A stretch of 64,000 nt of DNA. Origin: Streptomyces sp. NBC_00582 (GTDB taxonomy: Bacteria; Actinomycetota; Actinomycetes; Streptomycetales; Streptomycetaceae). Where the stretch lies: positions 8,060,001 to 8,124,000 of the forward strand of contig NZ_CP107772.1 in the NCBI RefSeq assembly GCF_036345155.1. The letters run 5' to 3'. The notes beneath the pieces are model-generated. The model made no database searches and had not been told where the DNA came from. It saw only the letters and a list, made by a program, of their open reading frames with translations. This document shows positions 36,608-44,601 of this stretch, in pieces. How positions within the stretch are numbered: the first letter of the stretch is position 1; the number at the start of each line of letters is the position of its first letter. The position numbers were made by a program, and so were the translations under genes.

Positions 36608-37460
36608 GCGCGGCCTCCACGCTCCCCGCGACGTCGGTCACCGGATACTGCACGTCCCGCACCACCCGCTCCCGGTCCACCACCAGCGTCAGCCGCTTCA
36701 GCCGGCTCACCCCCGCCGCCCGGAACGTGGGAAGCCGCAGAGCCCCGATCAACGCCAGCTCGGCATCGGACAACAACGGAAACCCCAGCCCCTCCTTCGC
36801 GGCGAACTCCCGCTGCTCGTCAGCCCGTTGGGTGGACACCCCCCGTACGGCGGCCCCCGCCGCCCGGAACTCCTCACGCCGGTCCCGATAGGTGCACGAC
36901 TCGAGCGTGCACCCCGCGGTCCCCGGAATGTCCCCCCACCCCGGGGGATAGGAGTCCCCCCGCGCATAGGCGCCCGGAAAGCAGTACAGCACGGTGTACG
37001 GCAGCGCGTCCTCCACCGGATCCCGCGCTTCCCCCCGGTCGTCGATCAGCCGCAGCTCGGGCACCCGGGTCCCCACCAGCGCGTGCACCCGCCGCCCCTC
37101 GGCGGACGCCTCCTCGCCCGTGGCCGTGGTCTCCCCGTCGCCGAGCACCCACGCGTCCCCCCAGTCCTGCAGGGCCACCAGCACGGGCAGCAGCGCCCGC
37201 CCCCTGGGGGTGAGCCGGTACTCGTACCGCGCGGGCCGCTCCTGATAGGGCACCCGCACCAGCACCCCGGCCTCCACCAGCAGCCGCAGCCGCTCGGTCA
37301 ACACCTTCCGGGACACCCCGAGTTCTTGCTGGAGCGCGTCGAACCGATGCACCCCGCGCGCCGCGTCCCGCACGATCAGCAGCGTCCACCAGTCGCCCAC
37401 GACGTCCAGGGCCTGCGCGATCGCGCAGGTGGAGTCCTCGAGGCTCGTCCTGCGGGCCAT
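36573..37460 (-). CDS. HxlR-type regulator fused to a peroxiredoxin domain
   Basis: 295 residues in two domains. Residues 1-105 are a winged-helix HxlR domain with the conserved N-terminal Cys12 (STCAIAQALDVVGDWWTLLI) and GVSRKVLTERLRLLVEAG. Residues ~125-290 are an AhpC/TSA-Bcp-like peroxiredoxin with FPGAYARG, a short insertion, then TAGCTLESCTYRDR (peroxidatic Cys184, candidate resolving Cys189), REEFRAAGAAVRGVST and FPLLSDAELALIGALRLPTF. It may sense peroxide or thiol state and control the divergent MFS gene through the palindrome at 37507-37529. Catalytic activity is unproven. Confidence 0.9.
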   Translation of the reverse strand: MARRTSLEDSTCAIAQALDVVGDWWTLLIVRDAARGVHRFDALQQELGVSRKVLTERLRLLVEAGVLVRVPYQERPARYEYRLTPRGRALLPVLVALQDWGDAWVLGDGETTATGEEASAEGRRVHALVGTRVPELRLIDDRGEARDPVEDALPYTVLYCFPGAYARGDSYPPGWGDIPGTAGCTLESCTYRDRREEFRAAGAAVRGVSTQRADEQREFAAKEGLGFPLLSDAELALIGALRLPTFRAAGVSRLKRLTLVVDRERVVRDVQYPVTDVAGSVEAALSVVRRLGAGG

Positions 37461-37506
37461 GGCAGGGCTCCTTTCTCCATTGACCCGAGGCTGTCATGCT
37501 GACACA

Positions 37507-37529
37507 GTGAGTTCCCAAAGGGAACTCAC
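37507..37529. promoter_or_regulatory. Perfect 10-bp-arm palindromic operator
   Basis: GTGAGTTCCC (37507-37516), AAA, GGGAACTCAC (37520-37529). It is centred in the 83-base gap between the divergent HxlR-peroxiredoxin gene and the MFS gene, where it can control both. A TTGACC at 37480-37485 may be a plus-strand -35 element whose -10 would overlap the palindrome. Confidence 0.75.
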
Positions 37530-37543
37530 TCAAGGGGGAACGG

Positions 37544-38884
37544 GTGCGAGGACTGCGGCAACTACCGCGACCGGTATGGCTCCTGGCGGCCGGCACCTTC
37601 GCCAACATGACCGTCAGCGTCAGTTTCGTCTTCGTCTTCCTCTACCTGACCGGCCCCCGCGCCCTGAGCCCCGGCGAGGCGGGCCTGCTGGTGGGCCTCG
37701 GCGGAACGGGCCTGGTCGCGGGCAACTTCACGGGCGGCTGGTACGGCGACCACCTCGGCCACCGCCGCGTCCTCCTCACCGCCGCGACGGCCTCCGGCGC
37801 ACTCCTCGCCGCGGTCCCCCTCCTGCCCACCCCCGCCCTCTACGCCGCCCTGCCCCTCGCCCAGTACACCGCCGGCGTCCAACGCGCGGCCAACGCCGCC
37901 CTGGTCGCGGTGATCGTCCCCGAGGGCGCCCGCCGCCAGGCCTTCGCCCTGATCCGGGCCTCGGCGAACGGCGGCTTCACGATCGGGCCCATCCTCGGCG
38001 CCGCGATCGCGACACACCTCTCCTACGACTACCTCTACGCGATCGAAGGCGTCAGCAGTCTGGCCCTGGCCGCCTGGACGGCCCGCGTGGTCCCCGGGGG
38101 AACGGCCCCGCACCCCACCCGAACCCCCCACCAGCGGGCCGCCCTCTGGCCGGAACTACGCACCCGCCCCGCCGTCCTCACCCTCCTGCTCGCCATAGCG
38201 ATCACCGACATCGTCTACCGCCAGCAGTACTCCACGTTCCCGCTCTACCTGGCCGACCACCACATGGACACGGGCGTGTACGGCGCACTCCTCGCCGTCA
38301 ACGGAGCGGTCCTCCTCTGCCTGGAACTCCCGGCGGCACTGGCCCTGCGCCGCCACGCCCCCCTCCGCATCGTCGGAACGGGCCTGCTTCTCGTGGGCGC
38401 CGGCTACGCCACCCTCCTCCTCGGCGCGACGATCACCACGGCGGTCGCCATGATGACCCTCCTCACCCTCGGTGAACTCCTCTACAAGACAACGGCCACG
38501 GCCTATATGGCCGACGAGGCCCCACCCCACGTCCAGGGCCGCTTCCAGTCCCTCTACGCGGGCGCGTCGATCAGCGGCGTCGTCCTGGCGGCCCCGTTGG
38601 GCGGCACCCTCTACGAAGCGTCCCCGGCCACCCTCTGGCCCCTCTGCACCACCCTGGCCCTCCTGGCCGGTGCGGCGGTACTCACCACAGCCCGCAAGCA
38701 GCCGCACACCCCCGCCGACCGCCTGCCACCGGCCGAAGCCAGGACGGCGGGACGGCCGCACGACGGCGAAGGGGCCGTGGCGGTACCCCGCAGCCCGTCG
38801 TCCAGCTCGTCTCAGCCCCGCCCCACCGCCGACCCTCCGCGCCCCACCCTGCCCCCGCCCCCACCCGCTCGGCCCGCCACCTGA
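37544..38884 (+). CDS. MFS transporter next to the redox regulator
   Basis: 446 residues with about 12 helices. Helix 1 is WLLAAGTFANMTVSVSFVFV, the loop 2-3 motif is GGWYGDHLGHRRVLL (MFS motif A), and FTIGPILGAAIA lies in helix 5 (motif C-like, typical of exporters). The last ~55 residues are a Pro/Ser-rich cytoplasmic tail of low complexity. GTG at 37544 with AAGGGGG upstream. Divergent from the HxlR-peroxiredoxin gene, so probably its target. Substrate unknown. Confidence 0.9.
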   Translation: MRGLRQLPRPVWLLAAGTFANMTVSVSFVFVFLYLTGPRALSPGEAGLLVGLGGTGLVAGNFTGGWYGDHLGHRRVLLTAATASGALLAAVPLLPTPALYAALPLAQYTAGVQRAANAALVAVIVPEGARRQAFALIRASANGGFTIGPILGAAIATHLSYDYLYAIEGVSSLALAAWTARVVPGGTAPHPTRTPHQRAALWPELRTRPAVLTLLLAIAITDIVYRQQYSTFPLYLADHHMDTGVYGALLAVNGAVLLCLELPAALALRRHAPLRIVGTGLLLVGAGYATLLLGATITTAVAMMTLLTLGELLYKTTATAYMADEAPPHVQGRFQSLYAGASISGVVLAAPLGGTLYEASPATLWPLCTTLALLAGAAVLTTARKQPHTPADRLPPAEARTAGRPHDGEGAVAVPRSPSSSSSQPRPTADPPRPTLPPPPPARPAT

Positions 38885-38937
38885 GACGACGCCCCGCTGG
38901 TTAGCCTCCGCACTCTTCGTCCGGTTAGGTTCTTCCC

Positions 38938-39927
38938 ATGACCGACACGACTGCTCCGAGCACCACCGGCGCGGTGGCCACCGGCCTCGCCACCCTCGCC
39001 GCCGACGGCACGATCCTCGACACCTGGTTCCCGGCTCCCGAACTCGCGACCGCCCCCGGCCCCTCCGGCACCGAGCGCCTCTCCGCCAAGCAGGCCGCGG
39101 AGCTCCTCGGCGGCGCGGCGACCGCCGCGATCGGCCCGGACCCCCGCCGAGGCGTGGAAGTGGTAGCGGTCCGCACGGTCATCGCCTCCCTGGACGCCAA
39201 GCCCCTCGACGCGCACGACGTCTACCTCCGCCTGCACCTCCTCTCCCACCGCCTGGTCCGCCCCCACGGCCAGAACCTGGACGGCATCTTCGCCCACCTC
39301 GCCAACGTCGCCTGGACCTCCCTCGGCCCGGTCGCCGTCGACGACGTCGAGAAGGTCCGCCTGAACGCCCGCGCCGAGGGCCTGCACCTCCAGGTGACGT
39401 CCATCGACAAGTTCCCGCGCATGACGGACTACGTCGCCCCCAAGGGCGTCCGGATCGCCGACGCCGACCGGGTCCGCCTCGGCGCGCACCTCGCCGAGGG
39501 CACCACCGTCATGCACGAGGGCTTCGTCAACTTCAACGCCGGCACCCTCGGCACCTCGATGGTCGAGGGCCGTATCTCGGCCGGCGTGATCATCGGCGAC
39601 GGCTCGGACATCGGCGGCGGCGCCTCCACGATGGGCACGCTCTCCGGCGGCGGCAACGTCATCATCTCCATCGGCGAGCGCTGCCTCATCGGCGCCGAGG
39701 CGGGCGTGGGCATCGCGCTCGGCGACGAGTGCGTGGTCGAGGCCGGCCTCTACGTCACCGCCGGCACCCGCGTCACGATGCCCGACGGCCAGATCGTCAA
39801 GGCCCGCGAACTCTCCGGCGCCTCCCACATCCTCTTCCGCCGCAACTCGGTCACCGGCACGGTGGAGGCCCGCCCGAACAACGCGGTCTGGGGCGGCCTG
39901 AACGACATCCTCCACAGCCACAACTGA
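38938..39927 (+). CDS. dapD: Tetrahydrodipicolinate N-succinyltransferase
   Basis: Succinylates tetrahydrodipicolinate in lysine/meso-diaminopimelate synthesis. 329 residues, actinobacterial DapD type: an N-terminal alpha/beta domain with [14 protein letters not shown], then a left-handed beta-helix of hexapeptide repeats ([39 protein letters not shown]) and the [16 protein letters not shown] turn ([21 protein letters not shown]). ATG at 38938. Confidence 0.96.
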   Translation: MTDTTAPSTTGAVATGLATLAADGTILDTWFPAPELATAPGPSGTERLSAKQAAELLGGAATAAIGPDPRRGVEVVAVRTVIASLDAKPLDAHDVYLRLHLLSHRLVRPHGQNLDGIFAHLANVAWTSLGPVAVDDVEKVRLNARAEGLHLQVTSIDKFPRMTDYVAPKGVRIADADRVRLGAHLAEGTTVMHEGFVNFNAGTLGTSMVEGRISAGVIIGDGSDIGGGASTMGTLSGGGNVIISIGERCLIGAEAGVGIALGDECVVEAGLYVTAGTRVTMPDGQIVKARELSGASHILFRRNSVTGTVEARPNNAVWGGLNDILHSHN

Positions 39928-39950
39928 CCCCGCCGTCACCCCGGTCACCC

Positions 39951-39980
39951 GAGCGCCCTCCCCCTCCCGGGAGGGCGCTC
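39951..39980. terminator. Hairpin between convergent dapD and the HAD-like gene
   Basis: 12-bp perfect arms (39951-39962, 39969-39980) with a 6-base loop. The right arm reaches the stop codon of the convergent gene. Likely bidirectional. Confidence 0.8.
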
Positions 39981-40482
39981 ATGCGTCCAGCCCCGTCGCG
40001 AACCCCCGCAACGTCTCGAAGTCCCCCTCCCTCAGTCCCAGCCGTGGGCTGACGGGATGCAGGAGGGCCGGGCCCGTGTGGTGGGCGGCGATGTAGGCCG
40101 TGTCCTCGGCGGAGAGTTCGTCGTCGACCCAGGCGAAGGGGCGACCCGCCGCGTGGGCGACGAGGGTCTCCGTCTTCCAGTGGACCCCGTCGGGCCGCTC
40201 GGTGAGCAGGGCCGGGCCGAAGTCGACGTACGGCAGCTCGGGCAGCCCCACCACGGGCGCGATCCAGCGGTTGGCCTCGGCCATCCAGGTCGTCGCCCAG
40301 ATCACCTCGTAGGGAAGCCGCAGCAGCGCGGCCCCGTGCCCCGGGTTCAGCCACACCCGCAGGGGCCGGCCGGGTCGCACCGACGCCCTGATCGTCGTAT
40401 AGCCGTCGGGGCGCCGCTCGCGCTGGGCGGCGTACGGATTGAGGGGTCCGTCGACGTCGAGGTACAGCAGCGGCCGGCTCAT
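39979..40482 (-). CDS. HAD-like hydrolase-domain protein
   Basis: 167-residue protein with haloacid-dehalogenase-like motifs: LLYLDVDGPLNPY (motif I, DxD) at residues 5-17, VIWATTWMAEANRW (motif II region with Thr), and FAWVDDELSAED (motif III/IV acidic pair). The arrangement resembles small HAD proteins of unknown role, including a group proposed in nucleic-acid repair; the substrate is not known. ATG at 40482. It is single-gene and divergent from the sigma factor gene. Confidence 0.8.
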   Translation of the reverse strand: MSRPLLYLDVDGPLNPYAAQRERRPDGYTTIRASVRPGRPLRVWLNPGHGAALLRLPYEVIWATTWMAEANRWIAPVVGLPELPYVDFGPALLTERPDGVHWKTETLVAHAAGRPFAWVDDELSAEDTAYIAAHHTGPALLHPVSPRLGLREGDFETLRGFATGLDA

Positions 40483-40620
40483 GCGGCCACGGTAGGACAG
40501 CGCCGGGCGCGGGGCGGCGGAATTTTTCAGGGACCCGCAGGCATAGCGGCGCACGCCCGCGGGCGTCACAGGGGGCAGGGGGCGGGCAGCGGGTCCGCAC
40601 CGGGGGAAGAGAAGGTGACG

Positions 40621-41178
40621 ATGGATGCCGAGGGACTGGAGAGCTTCCGCGACTTCGTGGACAGCAGGTCGTCCGCGCTGCTGAGGACCGCCGTCCTGCT
40701 CAGCGGCGGCGACCGGCACGCCGGTGAGGACCTGCTCCAGAACGCCTTGGCCAAAGCCGCGGGCCGCTGGCACCGCATCGACGAACCCGAGGCGTACGTA
40801 CGGCAGGTGCTGTACCGCCAGCAGATCAGCCGCTGGCGGCTGAAGTGGCGCCGACGGGAGGTCATGGTCGCCGAACCGCCGGAACCCGGTGCGACCCCCG
40901 ACACCTCGTCCGCCGCCGACCTGCGGGTCGTGATGCGCGCGGCCCTGTCCCGGCTGACCGCCCGCCAGCGCACCGTCCTCGTCCTGCGCTACTTCGAGGA
41001 TCTCCCGGAGGCCGACGTGGCCCGGCTCCTGGGCTGCTCGGTGGGCACCGTGCGCTCCACCACCCACCGCTCCCTCGCCCGGCTGCGCTCCCTCGCGCCG
41101 GAGCTCGCCGCACTCGGTCCCGTGGACGCCGAGCAGCCGCCGTCCCGTGACTTCTCGCCCGTGGAGGTGCGTCCGTGA
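40621..41178 (+). CDS. SigE-family ECF sigma factor
   Basis: 185-residue group 4 (ECF) sigma factor. Region 2 is SFRDFVDSRSSALLRTAVLLSGG through DLLQNALAKAAGRWHRI; region 4 is LTARQRTVLVLRYFEDLPEADVARLLGCSVGTVRSTTHRSLARL. ATG at 40621 with AAGG six bases upstream; GTG at 40615 is an alternative. Its stop overlaps the next GTG as GTGA, pairing it with a putative membrane regulator. Confidence 0.94.
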   Translation: MDAEGLESFRDFVDSRSSALLRTAVLLSGGDRHAGEDLLQNALAKAAGRWHRIDEPEAYVRQVLYRQQISRWRLKWRRREVMVAEPPEPGATPDTSSAADLRVVMRAALSRLTARQRTVLVLRYFEDLPEADVARLLGCSVGTVRSTTHRSLARLRSLAPELAALGPVDAEQPPSRDFSPVEVRP

Positions 41179-42413
41179 ACGTCGAGGAACTCGTACGCGA
41201 CTGTCTGCGGGAGCAGGCCGAGGAGCAGTCGCCGGCCGCGCCGGGTCTCGTCGACCGGGTCATGACCCTGCGCCGACGCCGCCGTACCCGCCGGATCGCG
41301 GCCGTCGCCGCCGCCACCGCCGCGGTGGTCGCCGTCGCCGTGGCCGTACCGCTGCTGGACTCCCCGAAGGACGACGTGCGTCCCGCGAGCGTCCTGGACG
41401 AGGACGGCGTCCACGCCCACCCCGACCAGTCGCCGCCGCGCGACCTGACCGGGGCCGGGGACGCGGTGCTGGCCGCGTACTACACGACCGGGATCCAGGT
41501 GCGGACCGACCAGCACGCCGTCGCGGCGCGCACCTACTGGCTGCTCGACCCGGGGACGGGGAGGTACGAGAAGGACACCCGCTGGTCCTTCGTCGCCGTC
41601 GCCCCCGGTCTGCGGACGGCCGCCGTGCTGGAGCGGAGCCTGCCCGCGCGCCGGATCGGGCTGCTCGACCTCGCCACGGGGGAGGTCGAGCGGTGGATCG
41701 AGGTCGAGCGCGGAGTCGGCGGGCTCGCGTTCTCCCACGACGGCGGCAGGCTCGTCGCGACGACGTACGGCGACCACCCCGATCTGCGGATCAAGGAGAA
41801 GGTGCGCACACCCGACGGCCGGGAGTACTGGACGTGGGGCGCCGGGGCCGGCCAGTCGAGCCGGTCCGGTTTCTACGACCTCGACGTGGCCTCCGGCGAG
41901 GGCTCCTGGAGCGCGGTCGCGGCCGACCGCGACATCAACTCCCGCCAGGACTTCGCCTTCGCCGGCGTCGACGACCGGGTGTACGCGCAGATCGTCGGCG
42001 GCGAGGACGGTCTGCAGCAGTTCTACGACCTCGACGGCCGGAAGGCCGCCGCGCCGGCGAACGAGAGGTACCTGCGCTCGGACGTCCCCGCGCGCCTGTC
42101 CCCGAGCGGCAGGCTCGCCGCCCTCGGCCTGGCGAAGGAGGTCGGTGGCGACCCCGGCAGGTCGTACTCCTCGATCCGTGATCCCCGTACCGGCAAGGAG
42201 ATCACCGAGGTCCGCGGTGCCCAGCTCCTCGCCTGGGTCGACGACCGGCACCTCATCGCCTGGGAGCGGGTCACGAGCCTGAAGGAGGAGTACCGGCCCC
42301 GGCTCGTGCTGGTCACGATCGGCAGCGACAGGGTCGTACCGCTGAGCGGGGTGCGGGAACAGGGCGTCAAGGCGGACCGGGAGGGATGGGAACCCGTCTT
42401 CGCACGCCGCTGA
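41175..42413 (+). CDS. Single-pass membrane protein with beta-propeller-like domain (putative anti-sigma partner)
   Basis: 412 residues: a short cytoplasmic N-terminus (MNVEELVRDCLREQAEEQ), one transmembrane helix (RIAAVAAATAAVVAVAVAVPLL, about 41-62), then an extracytoplasmic domain with repeated strand pairs such as YWLLDPGTGRYEKDTRW, IGLLDLATGEVERWIEV and GGLAFSHDGGRLVATTYG, resembling a WD40-like propeller. Coupling to the ECF sigma gene suggests an anti-sigma or sensor role; no recognisable anti-sigma zinc motif is seen. Confidence 0.8.
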   Translation: MNVEELVRDCLREQAEEQSPAAPGLVDRVMTLRRRRRTRRIAAVAAATAAVVAVAVAVPLLDSPKDDVRPASVLDEDGVHAHPDQSPPRDLTGAGDAVLAAYYTTGIQVRTDQHAVAARTYWLLDPGTGRYEKDTRWSFVAVAPGLRTAAVLERSLPARRIGLLDLATGEVERWIEVERGVGGLAFSHDGGRLVATTYGDHPDLRIKEKVRTPDGREYWTWGAGAGQSSRSGFYDLDVASGEGSWSAVAADRDINSRQDFAFAGVDDRVYAQIVGGEDGLQQFYDLDGRKAAAPANERYLRSDVPARLSPSGRLAALGLAKEVGGDPGRSYSSIRDPRTGKEITEVRGAQLLAWVDDRHLIAWERVTSLKEEYRPRLVLVTIGSDRVVPLSGVREQGVKADREGWEPVFARR

Positions 42414-43325
42414 TCATGCGGCGGTGGGCGAGGTCAGCGACTCGTACGCCGCCAGCAGCCCGTCGACCGTCTCCCGGTCGGCGGGCCGCAGCGGGGCGCG
42501 GACCGGGCCCGCGGGCAGGCCGAGTGCGCCGAGGAGCGCCTTGGCGGTGACGGCGCCGGGCAGGCCCGCCGCCATCATCAGCTCGATGAGCGGCGTGGCG
42601 CGTTGCTGGAGGCGGGCGGACACGGGGGTGTCGCCCGCCTCGAACGCGTCCAGGACCGCGCGGAGCCGGTCCGGTACGACGTTCGCGACCGTGCTGACGT
42701 ACCCCGCCCCGCCCACCGCGTACAGGGCGAGGTTGTGCTCGTCGCATCCCGCGTAGTACGCCAACCCGGTGCGCCCGATGACCTTCTGGGCGCCGAGGAA
42801 GTCGTACGAGCAGTCCTTGACGGCGACGATCCGGGGGTGCCCGGCGAGCCGCAGCAGGGTCTCCGGCTCGATCCGGGTGCCGGTGCGGCCGGGGATGTCG
42901 TACAGCATCACCGGCAGCCCGGACGCGTCGGCGACCTCCCGGAAGTGCGCCTCCAGGGCGTCCTGCGGAGGCAGGCTGTAGTAGGGGCTGACGACGAGCA
43001 CTCCGTCCGCGCCCGCCTTCTCGGCGGACCGGGCGAGTTCCACGGTGTGCCCGGTGTCGAAGGTGCCGACGCCGGCGACGAGGGACGCCCGGTCGCCGAC
43101 CGCCTCCCGCACGGCCGCCACCAGCTCCGCCTTCTCCGTGTCCGAGGTGGTCGGCGACTCACCGGTCGTCCCGGAGAGCACCAGCCCGTCGCACCCCCGC
43201 TCGACCAGCCGGGCGGCGAGCCGCTGCGCCCCGTCGAGGTCGAGGGCGCCCGACGCGGTGAAGGGCGTGACCATCGCGCAGAGCGCCCGGCCGAAGGGAG
43301 GGTTCGGGGAAGCGGCGTATGTCAT
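42414..43325 (-). CDS. dapA: 4-hydroxy-tetrahydrodipicolinate synthase family protein
   Basis: 303-residue class I aldolase TIM barrel. Family motifs are LVLSGTTGESPTTSDTEK near residue 48, the Tyr of YDIPGRTG near residue 140, and the Schiff-base lysine in IVAVKDCSYDF near residue 168. These fit DapA, with dapD 2.5 kb away supporting lysine/DAP synthesis, although a related pyruvate aldolase cannot be excluded. ATG at 43325 has no clear ribosome site; an in-frame upstream start at 43361 is possible. Confidence 0.85.
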   Translation of the reverse strand: MTYAASPNPPFGRALCAMVTPFTASGALDLDGAQRLAARLVERGCDGLVLSGTTGESPTTSDTEKAELVAAVREAVGDRASLVAGVGTFDTGHTVELARSAEKAGADGVLVVSPYYSLPPQDALEAHFREVADASGLPVMLYDIPGRTGTRIEPETLLRLAGHPRIVAVKDCSYDFLGAQKVIGRTGLAYYAGCDEHNLALYAVGGAGYVSTVANVVPDRLRAVLDAFEAGDTPVSARLQQRATPLIELMMAAGLPGAVTAKALLGALGLPAGPVRAPLRPADRETVDGLLAAYESLTSPTAA

Positions 43326-43459
43326 GTCCGTAGTCTCGGTTCCCGGACCGTGAAGCTCCACTTAAATCTTCTACGAGATAAAGGTAAGCGAAGCTAAGAG
43401 GTGAAGATCCGGCTCGCCTGGGTACCCGGTGACCCGCAACCGAGAGGAGGCGGAACACC

Positions 43460-43864
43460 GTGACCGTGACACAGCCGGCCGGACACCGTACCGTCGGCGA
43501 ACTCGTCGGCCAGGCCACCGAACAGCTCTCCCGGCTCGTCCGACAGGAGCTCACCCTCGCCAAGCTGGAGCTCGCCGAGAAGGGGCGGCGGGCCGGACGC
43601 GGCGGCGGACTGCTCGGCGCGGCGGGCGCGTTCGCCTACGCGGGACTGCTCGCCCTCGCCGCGACGGCCGTCGCCGCCCTCTCGCTGACGCTGCCCGTGT
43701 GGGCCTCGGCGCTCATCGTGACGGCCGTGCTGTTCGTGATCGCCGCCGTGCTGGCCGCGACCGGCCGCGCCCAACTGCGCCGGGCCTCGCCCCCCACCCC
43801 CGAGGAGACCCTCGGCAGCGTCAGGGCCGACGTCGAGGAGATCAGGGAAAGGGCGCACCGATGA
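43460..43864 (+). CDS. Actinobacterial holin-like (DUF1469) membrane protein
   Basis: 134 residues. An N-terminal amphipathic helix (TVGELVGQATEQLSRLVRQELTLAKLELAEKGRR) is followed by two transmembrane helices (GAAGAFAYAGLLALAATAVAA and WASALIVTAVLFVIAAVLAA) and an acidic tail. This matches the phage holin family/DUF1469 proteins that usually sit beside DUF3618 genes; a lytic role is unlikely here and the real function is unknown. GTG at 43460. Stop overlaps the next ATG. Confidence 0.88.
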   Translation: MTVTQPAGHRTVGELVGQATEQLSRLVRQELTLAKLELAEKGRRAGRGGGLLGAAGAFAYAGLLALAATAVAALSLTLPVWASALIVTAVLFVIAAVLAATGRAQLRRASPPTPEETLGSVRADVEEIRERAHR

Positions 43865-44442
43865 CGGACAGGGAATCGGCGAAGGAGACGGCCGCGCAAC
43901 TGCGTCGGCAGATCGCCCGAACCAGGAGCCAACTGGGGGAGACAGTAGAGGAGTTGGCGGGCCGTACGGACCTGCGCGGCCGGGCCCGGGCCCGCACGGC
44001 GGACCTCCGGGACCGGGCGGGCGCCATGACGGTGCAGCTGCGCAGCACCGCGGCCCAGGCGAGCCACACCCTCCAGGAGAGGGCCACCCACGCGGGCCAC
44101 TCCGCCCGCGGCAGGGCACTCGAGGCCCGGCACTCCGCCCGCGACAAGGCACTCGAGGCCCGGCACACGGCTCAGGACAAGGCGCTGCGAGCCGGGCACA
44201 CGGCTCAGGACAAGGCGCTGCGAGCCGGGCACTCCGCCCAGGAGAAGGCGCTGCGGGCGGGCCGCTCCGCCCAGGGCGGAGCGACGGACGCCGGTCGCAC
44301 CGCGGAGCGCCGGGTGCCCGCGCCGGTCCGGGGCCCCGTGCGGTTCGCGCTGCGGCACCCGCGGCCGGTCGTGATCGTCGGTGCCACGGGCGCGGCGTGC
44401 GTGGCGGCGGTGATCCTGGGGAGGCGCCGGGCCAAGCACTGA
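43861..44442 (+). CDS. DUF3618-like protein with 11-residue repeats
   Basis: 193 residues. The N-terminus RQIARTRSQLGETVEELAGRTD is the DUF3618 signature. Residues 85-139 are five 11-residue repeats of the type KALRAGHTAQD, predicted to form a long amphipathic helix. A C-terminal transmembrane segment follows (PVVIVGATGAACVAAVILG). The hendecad periodicity suggests membrane-surface binding or coiled-coil assembly. ATGA overlap with the holin-like gene. Confidence 0.85.
   Translation: MTDRESAKETAAQLRRQIARTRSQLGETVEELAGRTDLRGRARARTADLRDRAGAMTVQLRSTAAQASHTLQERATHAGHSARGRALEARHSARDKALEARHTAQDKALRAGHTAQDKALRAGHSAQEKALRAGRSAQGGATDAGRTAERRVPAPVRGPVRFALRHPRPVVIVGATGAACVAAVILGRRRAKH
44113..44277. repeat. 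Five 33-bp tandem repeats in the DUF3618-like gene
   Basis: Five in-frame 33-base units coding for KALxAxHxAQD. Units 2-4 are nearly identical over long stretches, suggesting recent duplication by slippage or recombination. Confidence 0.9.
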
Positions 44443-44450
44443 GCACCCGG

Positions 44451-44526
44451 CCCGAGGACCACCGGCCCGGCATCACCCCCGAGGACCACCGGCCCGGCAT
44501 CCCCCCGAGGGGTGCCGGGCCGGTGG
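44451..44526. terminator. Tandem repeat and terminator hairpin
   Basis: A 27-base unit is duplicated (44451-44477, 44478-44504). The second copy pairs (44486-44504) with 44509-44526 as an ~18-bp stem with one bulge. The first copy could pair with the same right arm, giving alternative structures. Confidence 0.7.
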
Positions 44527-44545
44527 CGTGTCCCCCCGAAGGCCC

Positions 44546-44589
44546 TCACCGAAAACTCATTCCTCCTGGACAAAAAAAGTTTTCGGTGA
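44546..44589. promoter_or_regulatory. Long-spaced perfect inverted repeat before the ArsR-type gene
   Basis: TCACCGAAAACT (44546-44557) and AGTTTTCGGTGA (44578-44589) are perfect 12-base arms separated by 20 bases that include a run of A. The half-site centres are 32 bp apart (three turns). The right arm ends 12 bases before the regulator start, so it is a probable autoregulatory operator. Confidence 0.7.
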
Positions 44590-44601
44590 GACGGTGGACG
44601 C

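Noticed and set aside
42414..43325. DapA-family gene considered as part of the sugar-acid pathway
   Set aside because: Its GTTGES motif is DapA-like, it is 13 kb from the sugar-acid genes and close to dapD.
43460..44442. Holin-like protein considered as part of a prophage lysis cassette
   Set aside because: No endolysin, integrase or phage structural gene nearby; the DUF1469-DUF3618 pair is a common actinobacterial chromosomal unit.
44371..44530. Repeated GC-rich units considered as a CRISPR array
   Set aside because: Only two adjacent copies without spacers; they form a terminator hairpin.
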